A stretch of 36,778 nucleotides of DNA from contig NZ_JAGQBE010000017.1 of NCBI RefSeq assembly GCF_024345475.1, positions 1-36,778 on the forward strand, written 5' to 3'. The notes beneath the pieces are model-generated. The model saw nothing but the letters and a program-made list of their open reading frames with translations, was not told the origin of the DNA and searched no databases. This stretch comes from Cyanobium sp. T1B-Tous (GTDB lineage Bacteria > Cyanobacteriota > Cyanobacteriia > PCC-6307 > Cyanobiaceae). The position numbers and the translations under genes are program-made. Position 1 is the first letter of the stretch. Every line of letters begins with the position of its first letter. Below are positions 7,361 to 16,795 of the stretch, piece after piece.

Positions 7361-8362
7361 ATGGCCGGAATCACTGCAGGGTTCGTGGGCGCCGTCGGCA
7401 ACACGCCCCTGATCCGGCTCGAGGCCCTGAGCGCCCTCACGGGGTGCACGATCCTCGGCAAGGCCGAGTTCATGAATCCCGGTGGCTCGGTCAAGGACCG
7501 CGCGGCCCTGGGGATCCTGCTGGAGGCGGAGGAGCAGGGCCTGCTGCAGCCAGGCGGCACGGTGGTGGAGGGCACGGCCGGCAACACCGGCATCGGCCTC
7601 ACCCACCTCTGCAATGCCCGGGGCTACAAGGCCCTGATCGTCATTCCCGACACCCAGTCGGCCGAGAAGATCGGCCTGCTGCGCAGTTTGGGGGCTGAGG
7701 TGCGCACGGTGCCGGCGGTGCCGTATCGCGACCCCAACAACTACGTGAAGCTCTCGGGTCGGATCGCGGCCGAGACGCCTGGGGCCGTCTGGGCGAACCA
7801 GTTCGACAACCTGGCCAACCGCCGCGCCCACTACAACTCCACGGGCCCGGAGATCTGGCAGCAGACCGGCGGCCAGGTGGATGCCTGGGTGGCAGCCACC
7901 GGCACCGGGGGCACCTATGCCGGCGTGGCCCTGTACCTGAAGGAGCAGAACCCCCGGGTGCGCTGCGTGCTGGCCGATCCCCATGGCAGTGCCCTGCACG
8001 CCTGGGCCACCCGCGGGGAGCTCAGCAGTGAGGGCAGTTCGATCACCGAGGGGATTGGCAACAGCCGCGTCACCGCCAACCTGGAGGGCGCTCCCCTTGA
8101 TGACGCCGTGCGCATCGACGACCAGACCGCCCTCGAGACGATCTACCAGCTGTTGTGGCAGGAGGGCCTGTTCCTCGGCGGCTCGGTGGGCATCAACGTG
8201 GCCGCGGCGGTCGAGACGGCCCGGCGGATGGGGCCCGGCCACACCATCGTGACCGTGCTGTGCGACAGCGGCGATCGCTACCGCTCCCGGCTCTACGACG
8301 CCGACTGGCTCGCCGGTAAGGGGCTGCACCAGCCCGAGCGCGCCCTGGCGGGAGAGGGCTGA
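7361..8362 (+). CDS. Cysteine synthase family PLP enzyme (CysK/CysM-like)
   Basis: A fold-type II PLP enzyme that makes cysteine from O-acetylserine and sulfide, or a close relative. The PLP lysine is in NPGGSVKDRAAL near the N-terminus, the substrate loop is EGTAGNTGIGL (where classical CysK has TSGNTG), the phosphate-binding loop is ATGTGGTYAGVA, and LCDSGDRYRSRLYD is near the end. The TAGN variant means the donor (O-acetylserine, O-phosphoserine or other) should not be assumed. ATG 7361 is chosen; GTG 7355 is two codons upstream in frame and neither has a strong SD. It is divergent from egtB, which suggests cysteine supply to ergothioneine. Its TGA overlaps the ATG of the next gene by one base. 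Confidence 0.88.
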   Translation: MAGITAGFVGAVGNTPLIRLEALSALTGCTILGKAEFMNPGGSVKDRAALGILLEAEEQGLLQPGGTVVEGTAGNTGIGLTHLCNARGYKALIVIPDTQSAEKIGLLRSLGAEVRTVPAVPYRDPNNYVKLSGRIAAETPGAVWANQFDNLANRRAHYNSTGPEIWQQTGGQVDAWVAATGTGGTYAGVALYLKEQNPRVRCVLADPHGSALHAWATRGELSSEGSSITEGIGNSRVTANLEGAPLDDAVRIDDQTALETIYQLLWQEGLFLGGSVGINVAAAVETARRMGPGHTIVTVLCDSGDRYRSRLYDADWLAGKGLHQPERALAGEG

Positions 8363-10368
8363 TGGCCGCACAGCAGGGTCAGGTGATCGGCGAGCGTTAC
8401 CGGCTCGAAGAGGTTCTGGGTGAGGGCCCCCAGGGCGATCTCTGGCGGGCCAGCGACCAGCTGGCGGCCGAGGCCCCGATGGCCTTGCGGCTGCTCGGTC
8501 CCGAGCTCGATGGGGCCCGGGCCCGCCAGCTCTGGGGGCAGCTCCAGGGCGTGCTCCATCCCCAGGTGCCCCGATTGGGGGCTGCGATCCCCTCGGCCGA
8601 GGGGCTCTGGCTGGTGCGGGAATGGCAGGCCGGCCGCACCTACCGGCAGCTGCTCGAGGCCCGCGCCGAGCGCCAGCTGGTGTTTGGGGCCGGTGAGGTG
8701 CTGCTGCTGCTGCGTCAGCTGCTGCCGGTGTTGGCGGTGCTGCATAGCCAGGAGCTGGTGCATGGCGATCTCAGTCCCGCCAACCTGCTGCGCCGCGACA
8801 GCGACGGCCTGCCGGTGCTGCTCGATTTCGGCCTGGTGGCTGGCCTCCCGGCGGTCACGCCGGGCTATGCGCCGCCCGAGCGCGCCCGCGCGGCGGCGCC
8901 CGAGCCCTGGATGGATCTCCATGCCCTCGGGGTGGTGGCCCTGGTGCTGCTGAGCGGGGAGGAGCCCGCCCGGCTGCTGGATCCGGTGACCCTGGCCTGG
9001 CGCTGGCCCGCTGCCCTGGCGGCCGAACCTGAACTCCAGGCCCAGATCCGTCGCCTGCTGTGCCGGGAGCCCGGCGAGCGCTTTGCCTCGGCCTCCCAGG
9101 CCTTGGTGGCGTTCCAGGCCCTGCCCATGCCGGAGAGCACGGGCCCGGTGCCCCGGGCCGACCGCACCGTGGCCCTGGTGCCGCCGCCGGTGGCTCCGCC
9201 CCCCGCTCCTCCGGCCCCCCCGCCGGAGCCCCAGCTCGAGCCCCAGGTGAGCGCGCCCCCGCCGGCGTTGCCCCGTGTGGCGCCTCCCCCCCCCGCCGCG
9301 GCCGCCCAGCGCAGCCGTCTGGACGAACGGGAGGAGGCCGCCGAAGGCGGGATCTGGCCCGTGGTGATCGCCCTGGTGCTCTCGGCCGTGGTGGGCACGG
9401 CCCTGGGCTGGTGGTGGCTCAGCCGGGGCCGCCTGGCCCTGCCTACGCCGGATGCCGCCCTGCAGCTGCCCAACAGCTTGCCTCCCGCCGAGGTGGACCA
9501 GCGCCAGCAGCTGCTCAACCGGCTGCGGGCCATGCAGGTGGATCGGGGTTGGTTCCTGAAGCTGGTGGACGCCAGCCTGCTGGCCCAGTTTCCGGAGCGG
9601 GGCGGTCGCCTGCCCAGTGACTCCCTGGAGGATGCCCCCCTGCGCAAGGTGTGGAATGAATTGTCAGAGGAGTGGCTGGCCCGGGTGGAGCAACTTCCCC
9701 TCGACATCCGTCGCCGCCTCGGCAGTTACACCAATGGCGACTGGGAGCGGCGCCAGCAGTCCCTGGTGAGCCAGGGGCTCAGCTCGGCGGTGTTGCGCCA
9801 GCTGGTGTCGGGCAGCGCCCAGAGCCTGTTGCCGGGTCGGCCCGGCGCCGACATTCCCCCCGAACCCTTCCGCCAGCTCTGGTTCGCTGCGGCGGAGCAG
9901 GGCCTGGCGAATGTGCAGATCGAGGCGATTGAGGCCCAGCCGCAGGAAACCCGGGTGCTCTCGGCCCAGGTGGAGGCCGGTGGCGCCCGGTTGTTCCCGG
10001 TGCGGCTGCCGCCGGGCTACCGCCTGGTGCTGGGGGTGAATGGTTCGCCCTTGATGCAGATGAGCGTGTTCGGTCCCGACGGCGACCTGCTGGAGGCCAA
10101 GGGCCCCCTGCGGGTGGTGAGCCTGGGGGCGCAGAAGCGCTCGCCGGTGCAGCTGCTGGTGACCAACGAGGGTGTCGCCCCGGCCCTGATCACCCTGTCC
10201 CTGCGGGCGGATCCGCCGGCCCAGGCCACTCCGGAACCCCCACCGCAGGCGCCACCCGCACAGCCGGAGACGCCCCAGGCCCCCGCCGTTCAAGCGCCTG
10301 CGGCCCCGTTGGCACCCGCCAGTCCGTCGGCCCCGCCGCCACCGCCGGTGCCATCGCCAGAGAACTGA
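8362..10368 (+). CDS. Membrane-anchored Ser/Thr kinase-like protein, probably degenerate
   Basis: 668 residues in four parts. A Hanks-type kinase-like domain occupies residues ~10-250: Gly loop LGEGPQGDLW, catalytic loop HGDLSPANLL, DFGLV, and YAPPERAR in place of APE. A Pro-rich linker spans ~255-325, one transmembrane helix ~330-354 (IWPVVIALVLSAVVGTALGW), and an outer C-terminal region of ~310 residues has no recognised fold and a Pro/Ala-rich tail. The beta-3 VAIK lysine is replaced (MALRLL), the helix C glutamate is not evident, HRD is HGD, and the catalytic-loop lysine is Ser. It may be a pseudokinase or use HGD chemistry as in aminoglycoside-phosphotransferase folds. It is translationally coupled to the cysteine synthase gene (TGATG). 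Confidence 0.8.
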   Translation: MAAQQGQVIGERYRLEEVLGEGPQGDLWRASDQLAAEAPMALRLLGPELDGARARQLWGQLQGVLHPQVPRLGAAIPSAEGLWLVREWQAGRTYRQLLEARAERQLVFGAGEVLLLLRQLLPVLAVLHSQELVHGDLSPANLLRRDSDGLPVLLDFGLVAGLPAVTPGYAPPERARAAAPEPWMDLHALGVVALVLLSGEEPARLLDPVTLAWRWPAALAAEPELQAQIRRLLCREPGERFASASQALVAFQALPMPESTGPVPRADRTVALVPPPVAPPPAPPAPPPEPQLEPQVSAPPPALPRVAPPPPAAAAQRSRLDEREEAAEGGIWPVVIALVLSAVVGTALGWWWLSRGRLALPTPDAALQLPNSLPPAEVDQRQQLLNRLRAMQVDRGWFLKLVDASLLAQFPERGGRLPSDSLEDAPLRKVWNELSEEWLARVEQLPLDIRRRLGSYTNGDWERRQQSLVSQGLSSAVLRQLVSGSAQSLLPGRPGADIPPEPFRQLWFAAAEQGLANVQIEAIEAQPQETRVLSAQVEAGGARLFPVRLPPGYRLVLGVNGSPLMQMSVFGPDGDLLEAKGPLRVVSLGAQKRSPVQLLVTNEGVAPALITLSLRADPPAQATPEPPPQAPPAQPETPQAPAVQAPAAPLAPASPSAPPPPPVPSPEN

Positions 10369-10451
10369 TCTCGGGGTGAACCGTTCCCGGAGTGAACCGG
10401 TTTCGCAGTGAAGTCACGCCAGCCGGGGTGGTTGCTGGGTTGTGCCCTTCA

Positions 10452-10478
10452 GGAATCTGTACAGCCTGTACAGATTCC
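10452..10478. repeat. Dispersed palindromic hairpin, copy 2 of 3
   Basis: A perfect 11-bp inverted repeat (arms 10452-10462 and 10468-10478) around the loop AGCCT. It lies between two convergent genes, 38 nt beyond the smpB stop (minus strand) and 83 nt beyond the kinase-like gene stop (plus strand). It shares the core TCTGTACAGCCTGTACAGA with the copies at 4345 and 24313. No T-tract follows on either strand. Confidence 0.88.
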
Positions 10479-10516
10479 GGGAGCTGCAGCGGCGGGCAGG
10501 CCGCCCGCGCCGGAAT

Positions 10517-11014
10517 TCAGAGCCTGGCGATGGCGGCCTTGGCGTCCTTGATGTCCTGCTTGCGCCGCTCCTCGTGGCGCTTGTCGTGCAGCTTGCGGCC
10601 CTTGGCCAGCCCAATCGTGAGCTTGATCCAGGAGCCTTTGAGGTGCAGGTTGAGCGGGATCAGGGTGAGGCCTTTCTGCTCGAGGGCCACCCGTAATTTC
10701 TCGATCTCGCGCCGATGGGCCAGCAGTTTGCGCACCCGCAGGGGCTCGTGGTTGAAATAGGCCCCGGCATGGCTGTGGGGCGAGATGTGCACGTTGTGAA
10801 GCTGCAGCTCCCCTTTGCGGATCAGGCAAAAGCCGTCGCGCAGGTTGCACTGGCCGGCCCGGATCGATTTCACCTCGGTGCCCACCAACTCCAGGCCGCA
10901 TTCGAGCGTTTCGAGGATCTCGTACTGGTGGCGGGCGAAGCGGTTGTCGGCCAGCAGCTTGTTGGCGGCATCGCGCTGGGCCTTGGCGCCCTTCTTGCCC
11001 CCGCCCTTGGCCAT
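10517..11014 (-). CDS. smpB: SsrA-binding protein SmpB
   Basis: SmpB binds tmRNA and brings it to stalled ribosomes for trans-translation. The 165 residues match the family. Visible marks are [20 protein letters not shown], the hallmark [18 protein letters not shown], the [20 protein letters not shown] segment followed by RVRKLL, and the basic tail [20 protein letters not shown], which is disordered off the ribosome. The start is ATG 11012-11014. It is divergent from ruvB (62 nt between starts). A palindromic hairpin of the dispersed family lies 38 nt beyond the stop. The tmRNA gene is not in the window. Confidence 0.97.
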   Translation of the reverse strand: MAKGGGKKGAKAQRDAANKLLADNRFARHQYEILETLECGLELVGTEVKSIRAGQCNLRDGFCLIRKGELQLHNVHISPHSHAGAYFNHEPLRVRKLLAHRREIEKLRVALEQKGLTLIPLNLHLKGSWIKLTIGLAKGRKLHDKRHEERRKQDIKDAKAAIARL

Positions 11015-11076
11015 CGCTGCTCCGCAACCGTCCCCTGGATCTCCCGACCCTAGGGAGCCCCCGGTACCCTCGCTGC

Positions 11077-12189
11077 ATGGCCATTGTTTCCTCGGGATCC
11101 CCGGCGCCCCGCGGCCGCCCCAGCCGCGAGGCCAGCCCCTCGGACCTGCCGTCGCCGCCGCGTCTGGTGGACCCTGCTCCCGGGCCCGAGGAGGCTGCGG
11201 CCGGAAGGCTGACCGATGGGGTGCCGGCCTCGCGGGAAGACGGTCTGCGGCCCCGGCGGCTGGCGGACTACATCGGCCAGGGCGAGCTCAAGCAGGTGCT
11301 GGCCATCGCCGTGGAGGCCACCCGCGCCCGCCAGGAGGCGCTGGATCACGTGCTGCTCTACGGCCCACCCGGTCTGGGCAAAACCACCATGGCCCTGGTG
11401 CTGGCTGAGGAGTTGGGGGTTCGCTGCCGCATCACCAGTGCGCCGGCCCTGGAGCGCCCGCGCGACATCGTCGGCCTGCTGGTGAACCTGCAGCCCCACG
11501 AGCTGCTGTTCATCGACGAGATCCACCGGCTCAACCGGGTGGCCGAGGAAATCCTCTATCCGGCGATGGAGGACTTCCGCCTCGACCTCACCGTGGGCAA
11601 GGGCACCACGGCCCGCACCCGCAGTTTGGATTTGCCGCCCTTCACCTTGGTGGGGGCCACCACCCGGGCCGGCTCCCTGAGCTCGCCGCTGCGGGATCGC
11701 TTTGGCCTGATCCAGCGGCTGGAGTTTTACGGCCTCGACGACCTCCAGGCGATTGTGGAGCGGGCCGCGGGTCTGCTGCAGATCGCCCTGGAGCCCGATG
11801 CGGCCCTGGAAGTGGCGCGCCGTTGCCGTGGCACCCCCCGTATCGCCAATCGCCTGCTGCGCCGCGTGCGCGATGTGGCCTCGGTGCGGGGCCACGGCCG
11901 GATCGGTGCGGCGCTGGTGGCCGAGGCCCTCAGCCTGCATCGCGTCGACGATCGCGGCCTCGATGCCAGTGACCGGCGCCTGCTCACCTTGATGCTGGAG
12001 GGCTATGGCGGCGGCCCCGTGGGCCTCGACACCCTGGCCGCAGGCCTGGGCGAAGATTCCGCCACCCTCGAAGCGGTGGTGGAGCCCTACCTGCTGCAGC
12101 TGGGCTTCCTGCAGCGCACCCCCCGCGGCCGGATGGTCACGCCGGCGGGCCGCAGCCACCTGGGCTGGCCCACCGGGGCGGCGGCATGA
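11077..12189 (+). CDS. ruvB: Holliday junction branch-migration helicase RuvB
   Basis: The hexameric AAA+ motor that drives branch migration with RuvA. Walker A is [15 protein letters not shown], Walker B is [11 protein letters not shown], the sensor and arginine-finger region is [16 protein letters not shown], and the C-terminal winged helix ends [15 protein letters not shown]. The 370 residues include an N-terminal extension of ~50 residues rich in Pro, Ser and Ala before [11 protein letters not shown], as in other cyanobacterial RuvBs. The start is ATG 11077. The TPR gene follows 16 nt after its stop. Confidence 0.97.
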   Translation: MAIVSSGSPAPRGRPSREASPSDLPSPPRLVDPAPGPEEAAAGRLTDGVPASREDGLRPRRLADYIGQGELKQVLAIAVEATRARQEALDHVLLYGPPGLGKTTMALVLAEELGVRCRITSAPALERPRDIVGLLVNLQPHELLFIDEIHRLNRVAEEILYPAMEDFRLDLTVGKGTTARTRSLDLPPFTLVGATTRAGSLSSPLRDRFGLIQRLEFYGLDDLQAIVERAAGLLQIALEPDAALEVARRCRGTPRIANRLLRRVRDVASVRGHGRIGAALVAEALSLHRVDDRGLDASDRRLLTLMLEGYGGGPVGLDTLAAGLGEDSATLEAVVEPYLLQLGFLQRTPRGRMVTPAGRSHLGWPTGAAA

Positions 12190-12205
12190 GCGGGCTCCGG
12201 TCGTG

Positions 12206-12988
12206 ATGGCCACCCTGATCGCCCTGCTGCTGGGTTGGCAGGTGCTGGTGGCTCCGGCGGTGGCCCCCATACCCCTGCCCCAGCTGTTTGACCAGGCCCT
12301 CAGCGCCAGCCGGCAGGGGCGCTTTGATGAGGCGCTGCCCCTCTGGAACCAGGTGCTGGAGGTGGCTCCGGGCGATGCGGCGGCCTGGAGCAACCGCGGC
12401 AACGTGCAGCTGGCCCTGGGCGATCCCCGGGCCGCCATCGCCGACCAGACCCGGGCGATGGAGCTCGATGCTGTAAGCCCTGATCCCCATCTCAACCGCG
12501 GCACCGCCGAGGAGGCCCTGGGCCAGTGGGCCGCCGCCGAGGCCGACTACCGCTGGATCCTGGAGCGGGCCCCGCAGGACGCGGGCGAACCGCGGGCTTC
12601 GGCCCTCTACAACCTCGGCAACGTGCAGGGCTCCCTGGGCGACTGGGTCGCTGCCCGCAGCAGCTTTGAGGCGGCGTCCCTGGCCCGCCCCGGCTTTGCC
12701 ATGGCCCGCTCCAGTGCCGCCCTGGCCGCCTTTCAGCTGGGGGATCGGGCGGCAGCCGAGCGCGAGCTGCGCAACCTGATTCGCCGCTACCCCCTGTTTG
12801 CCGATGCCCGTGCCGCGCTCACGGCCCTGCTGTGGCAGAAGGGGGCCAGCGGTGAGGCGGAGAGCAACTGGGCCGCAGCCTCCGGCCTCGATCCGCGCTA
12901 CCGCCAGCAAGAATGGTTGCGATCGACGCGGCGCTGGCCCCCCGAGCCGGTGGAAGCTCTGGCGCAATTCCTGGCCCTGTCTTCCTGA
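12206..12988 (+). CDS. Secreted or lumenal TPR-repeat protein
   Basis: 260 residues from ATG 12206 (GTG 12203 is adjacent and equally possible). The N-terminus MATLIALLLGWQVLVAPAVA looks like a Sec signal peptide with cleavage after AVA. TPR repeats follow: LFDQALSASRQGRFDEALPL, AAWSNRGNVQLALGDPRAAI, HLNRGTAEEALGQWAAAEAD, ALYNLGNVQGSLGDWVAARS and a final AARSSAALAAFQLGDRAAAE-like helix pair. TPR proteins of this kind scaffold protein assembly in the periplasm or thylakoid lumen; no partner can be named. The same frame is open further upstream inside ruvB, but that part is the shadow of ruvB. The M20 gene starts 28 nt downstream. Confidence 0.8.
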   Translation: MATLIALLLGWQVLVAPAVAPIPLPQLFDQALSASRQGRFDEALPLWNQVLEVAPGDAAAWSNRGNVQLALGDPRAAIADQTRAMELDAVSPDPHLNRGTAEEALGQWAAAEADYRWILERAPQDAGEPRASALYNLGNVQGSLGDWVAARSSFEAASLARPGFAMARSSAALAAFQLGDRAAAERELRNLIRRYPLFADARAALTALLWQKGASGEAESNWAAASGLDPRYRQQEWLRSTRRWPPEPVEALAQFLALSS

Positions 12989-13016
12989 ACACGGCTTCTT
13001 GAATCCGGCGACCTGA

Positions 13017-14249
13017 ATGACGGCCACACCCTGCACCCTGAATTGGCATGAGCTGGGGCTCGACGACACCTTGGCCGCGGTGTTGCCGGAGCTGATCCAG
13101 CTGCGGCGGCACATTCACCGCCACCCCGAGCTCAGCGGCCACGAACAGCAGACGGCTGCCCTGGTGGCCGGGGAGCTGCGCCGCTGGGGCTGGCAGGTGC
13201 ACGAGGGGGTCGGCCGCACTGGAGTGGTGGCTGAATTGGGGCCGCAGCGGGGTGCCGATGGCAGCCCCTCGCCCCTGGTGGCCCTGCGGGTGGACATGGA
13301 TGCCCTGCCGGTGGAGGAGCGCACCGGCCTCGACTACGCCTCCACCCAGCAGGGCCTGATGCATGCCTGTGGCCACGACCTGCACACCGCCGTCGGGCTG
13401 GGGGTGGCGCGGCTGCTCGCCGGGGTGGCCGAGCGCGCACCCGAGCGGCTCACGGCCCGGGTGCGGCTGCTGTTTCAGCCGGCGGAGGAAACGGCCCAGG
13501 GCGCAGCCTGGATGATGGCCGATGGCGCCATGGAGGGGGTGGAGGCGCTGTTTGGCGTGCACGTGTTTCCCAGCCTGCCGGCGGGCACGATCGGCGTGCG
13601 CAGCGGCAGCCTCACCGCGGCGGCGGGGGAGCTGGAGGTGGAGGTGCTGGGCGAGGGCGGCCACGGCGCCCGGCCCCACCAGAGCACGGATGCCATCTGG
13701 ATTGCGGCCCGGGTGGTGAGCGGCCTGCAGGAGGCGATCAGCCGCCGCCTCGATGCCCTGCACCCGGTGGTGGTGAGCTTCGGGCGAATCGAGGGGGGCA
13801 AGGCCTTCAACGTGATCGCCGACCACGTGCGTCTGCTGGGCACGGTGCGCTGCCTGGACACCGACGTGCACGCCCAGCTGCCCGGCTGGATTGAAGACAC
13901 GGTGCAGGCCCTCTGCCGCGGCCATGGCGGCGAGGCCCGGGTGCGCTATCGGGTGATTTCACCGCCGGTGCACAACGATCCAGCCCTCACCGAACTGGTG
14001 GCTGACGCCGCGGTGGACCTGCTGGGCCGCTCCCAGGTGCAGTGGCTGGAGCAGCCGTCGCTCGGCGCCGAGGATTTCGCCCAGTTGCTCGAGGGCACCC
14101 GCGGCACGATGTTCCGGCTCGGCGTGGCGGGGCCCCAGGGCTGCACCCCCCTGCACAGCAACACCTTTGCCCCCGATGAGGCGGCCCTGCCGGTGGGCAT
14201 CCGGGTGCTCACCTGGAGTTTGCTGCGCTGGATGGAGCGGCGCCCGTGA
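13017..14249 (+). CDS. M20-family amidohydrolase (N-acyl-amino-acid amidohydrolase type)
   Basis: A di-metal peptidase-family hydrolase of 410 residues that removes acyl groups from N-acylated amino acids or related compounds; substrate unknown. Metal-binding marks are LRVDMDALPVEE, HACGHDLHTAVGLG, FQPAEETAQGAAWMM and GVHVFPSLPAGTIGV, with the dimerisation domain around GEGGHGARPHQSTDAIWIA and the last ligand in EQPSLGAEDFAQLL followed by TPLHSNTFAPDEAAL. No signal peptide, so cytoplasmic. Its TGA overlaps the GTG of the next small gene (GTGA, 14246-14249). Confidence 0.9.
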   Translation: MTATPCTLNWHELGLDDTLAAVLPELIQLRRHIHRHPELSGHEQQTAALVAGELRRWGWQVHEGVGRTGVVAELGPQRGADGSPSPLVALRVDMDALPVEERTGLDYASTQQGLMHACGHDLHTAVGLGVARLLAGVAERAPERLTARVRLLFQPAEETAQGAAWMMADGAMEGVEALFGVHVFPSLPAGTIGVRSGSLTAAAGELEVEVLGEGGHGARPHQSTDAIWIAARVVSGLQEAISRRLDALHPVVVSFGRIEGGKAFNVIADHVRLLGTVRCLDTDVHAQLPGWIEDTVQALCRGHGGEARVRYRVISPPVHNDPALTELVADAAVDLLGRSQVQWLEQPSLGAEDFAQLLEGTRGTMFRLGVAGPQGCTPLHSNTFAPDEAALPVGIRVLTWSLLRWMERRP

Positions 14250-14464
14250 GGCGCCGGCCCTGGCTGCGGGGATGGCTGGCGCTGGCTTCGCCCCTGCTGA
14301 TCCTGCTGGCCCTGCTGGTGTTGCTGCAGCGCCGCGGCGTCGATCGCCTGCCGGCCTTGCCAGCGCTGTTGATTGGCACGGGCCTGCTGGTCACCAGTGC
14401 CCTGGGCCGGCGGCGGCGGCGGCGGGAGCTGCTGGCGGCCCTGCGCCACGATGGAGGGGTATGA
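14246..14464 (+). CDS. Small two-helix membrane protein (possibly DUF3188)
   Basis: 72 residues, starting with a GTG that overlaps the amidohydrolase stop by 4 nt and ending with a TGA that overlaps the next ATG by 4 nt. It has two hydrophobic helices (about residues 9-26, LALASPLLILLALLVLL, and 35-51, LPALLIGTGLLVTSAL), joined by a basic turn and followed by an arginine-rich tail (GRRRRRRELLAAL), so both ends probably face the cytoplasm. It resembles the short cyanobacterial DUF3188 proteins as I remember them; this is tentative and no function is known. Confidence 0.7.
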   Translation: MRRRPWLRGWLALASPLLILLALLVLLQRRGVDRLPALPALLIGTGLLVTSALGRRRRRRELLAALRHDGGV

Positions 14465-15051
14465 CCAACTCCTCGCCTGATCTGTCCGCCCTGCGGGACG
14501 CCATCATCTCCGGCGATCCCAGCCGGGCCATGCCCGCCCTGGTGGGCCTGCGGGAGGTGCCGGTGGAGCAGGCCGTGCCCCTGTTGCTGTTGGGGCTGGA
14601 GCAGGGGATCTTCATGGTGCGCTCGCTCAGCTGTGCCGGTCTGGGCGTGAAGCAGAGCGAGGAGGGCTGGCAGGCCCTGGTGAACGCCGTGCAGCACGAC
14701 GAGGATGCCAACGTGCGGGCGGAGGCCGCCAACTCCCTGGTGAGCCACTCCCTGGAGCGGGCCTGGCCCCTGCTGCGGGAGGTGTTTGCGGCCGACCAGC
14801 AGTGGTTGGTGCGCTGCAGCATCCTCGCGGCCCTGGCTGAGCAGCCCGCCATTGATCCGGCCTGGCTGCTCGATCTGGCGGCAATGGCCATCACCGACGC
14901 CGATGGCACCGTGCGGGTGGGTGGGGCCGAGATCCTGGGCCGCCTGGTGCACGACCACAGCGATGGCCAGGCCCGCGCCCTGCTGCAGCAGCTCCAGGCT
15001 GACCCCGACCACCGGGTGGTGGCCGCGGCGCTGAATGGGTTGCAGGGCTGA
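14461..15051 (+). CDS. HEAT-repeat protein
   Basis: 196 residues built of HEAT/PBS-lyase-type helical repeats: VPLLLLGLEQGIFMVRSLSC, WQALVNAVQHDEDANVRAEA, WPLLREVFAADQQWLVRCSI, LAAMAITDADGTVRVGGAEI and LLQQLQADPDHRVVAAALNG. In cyanobacteria this fold includes bilin lyases CpcE/F and the phycobilisome-degradation protein NblB, but many members have unknown roles and nothing here (no CpcF partner or phycobiliprotein gene) selects one. The start ATG overlaps the preceding TGA (ATGA), closing a three-gene coupled set. The TPP riboswitch begins about 30 nt after its stop. Confidence 0.8.
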   Translation: MTNSSPDLSALRDAIISGDPSRAMPALVGLREVPVEQAVPLLLLGLEQGIFMVRSLSCAGLGVKQSEEGWQALVNAVQHDEDANVRAEAANSLVSHSLERAWPLLREVFAADQQWLVRCSILAALAEQPAIDPAWLLDLAAMAITDADGTVRVGGAEILGRLVHDHSDGQARALLQQLQADPDHRVVAAALNGLQG

Positions 15052-15077
15052 GCCCCAGCCGGTTACGGCCTTGCTAG

Positions 15078-16640
<1,563 letters not shown>

Positions 16641-16672
16641 GCGCGTCACATTCGCGGTCGTTCAGTGCAGCC

Positions 16673-16699
16673 AAGCCCGGGTTCGTCCCGGGCTTTTTT
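16673..16699 (+). terminator. Rho-independent terminator of thiC
   Basis: A 9-bp stem (AAGCCCGGG / CCCGGGCTT) with loop TTCGT, followed by six T (16694-16699). It lies 33 nt after the thiC stop. Confidence 0.93.
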
Positions 16700-16727
16700 G
16701 TGCTTTTTCATCCCGATTGACGCCAAC

Positions 16728-16753
16728 AAAAAGCCCCGCCAATTTGGCGGGGC
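16728..16753 (-). terminator. Rho-independent terminator of the acpP-fabF-tktA operon
   Basis: On the minus strand, GCCCCGCC / GGCGGGGC forms an 8-bp stem with a 5-nt loop followed by five T (16732-16728). It lies 43 nt beyond the tktA stop and faces the thiC terminator across 28 nt. Confidence 0.93.
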
Positions 16754-16795
16754 AAGGAGGGAGTGGTCTGCCAATCGGCAGGCCAGCTAGGCGAT

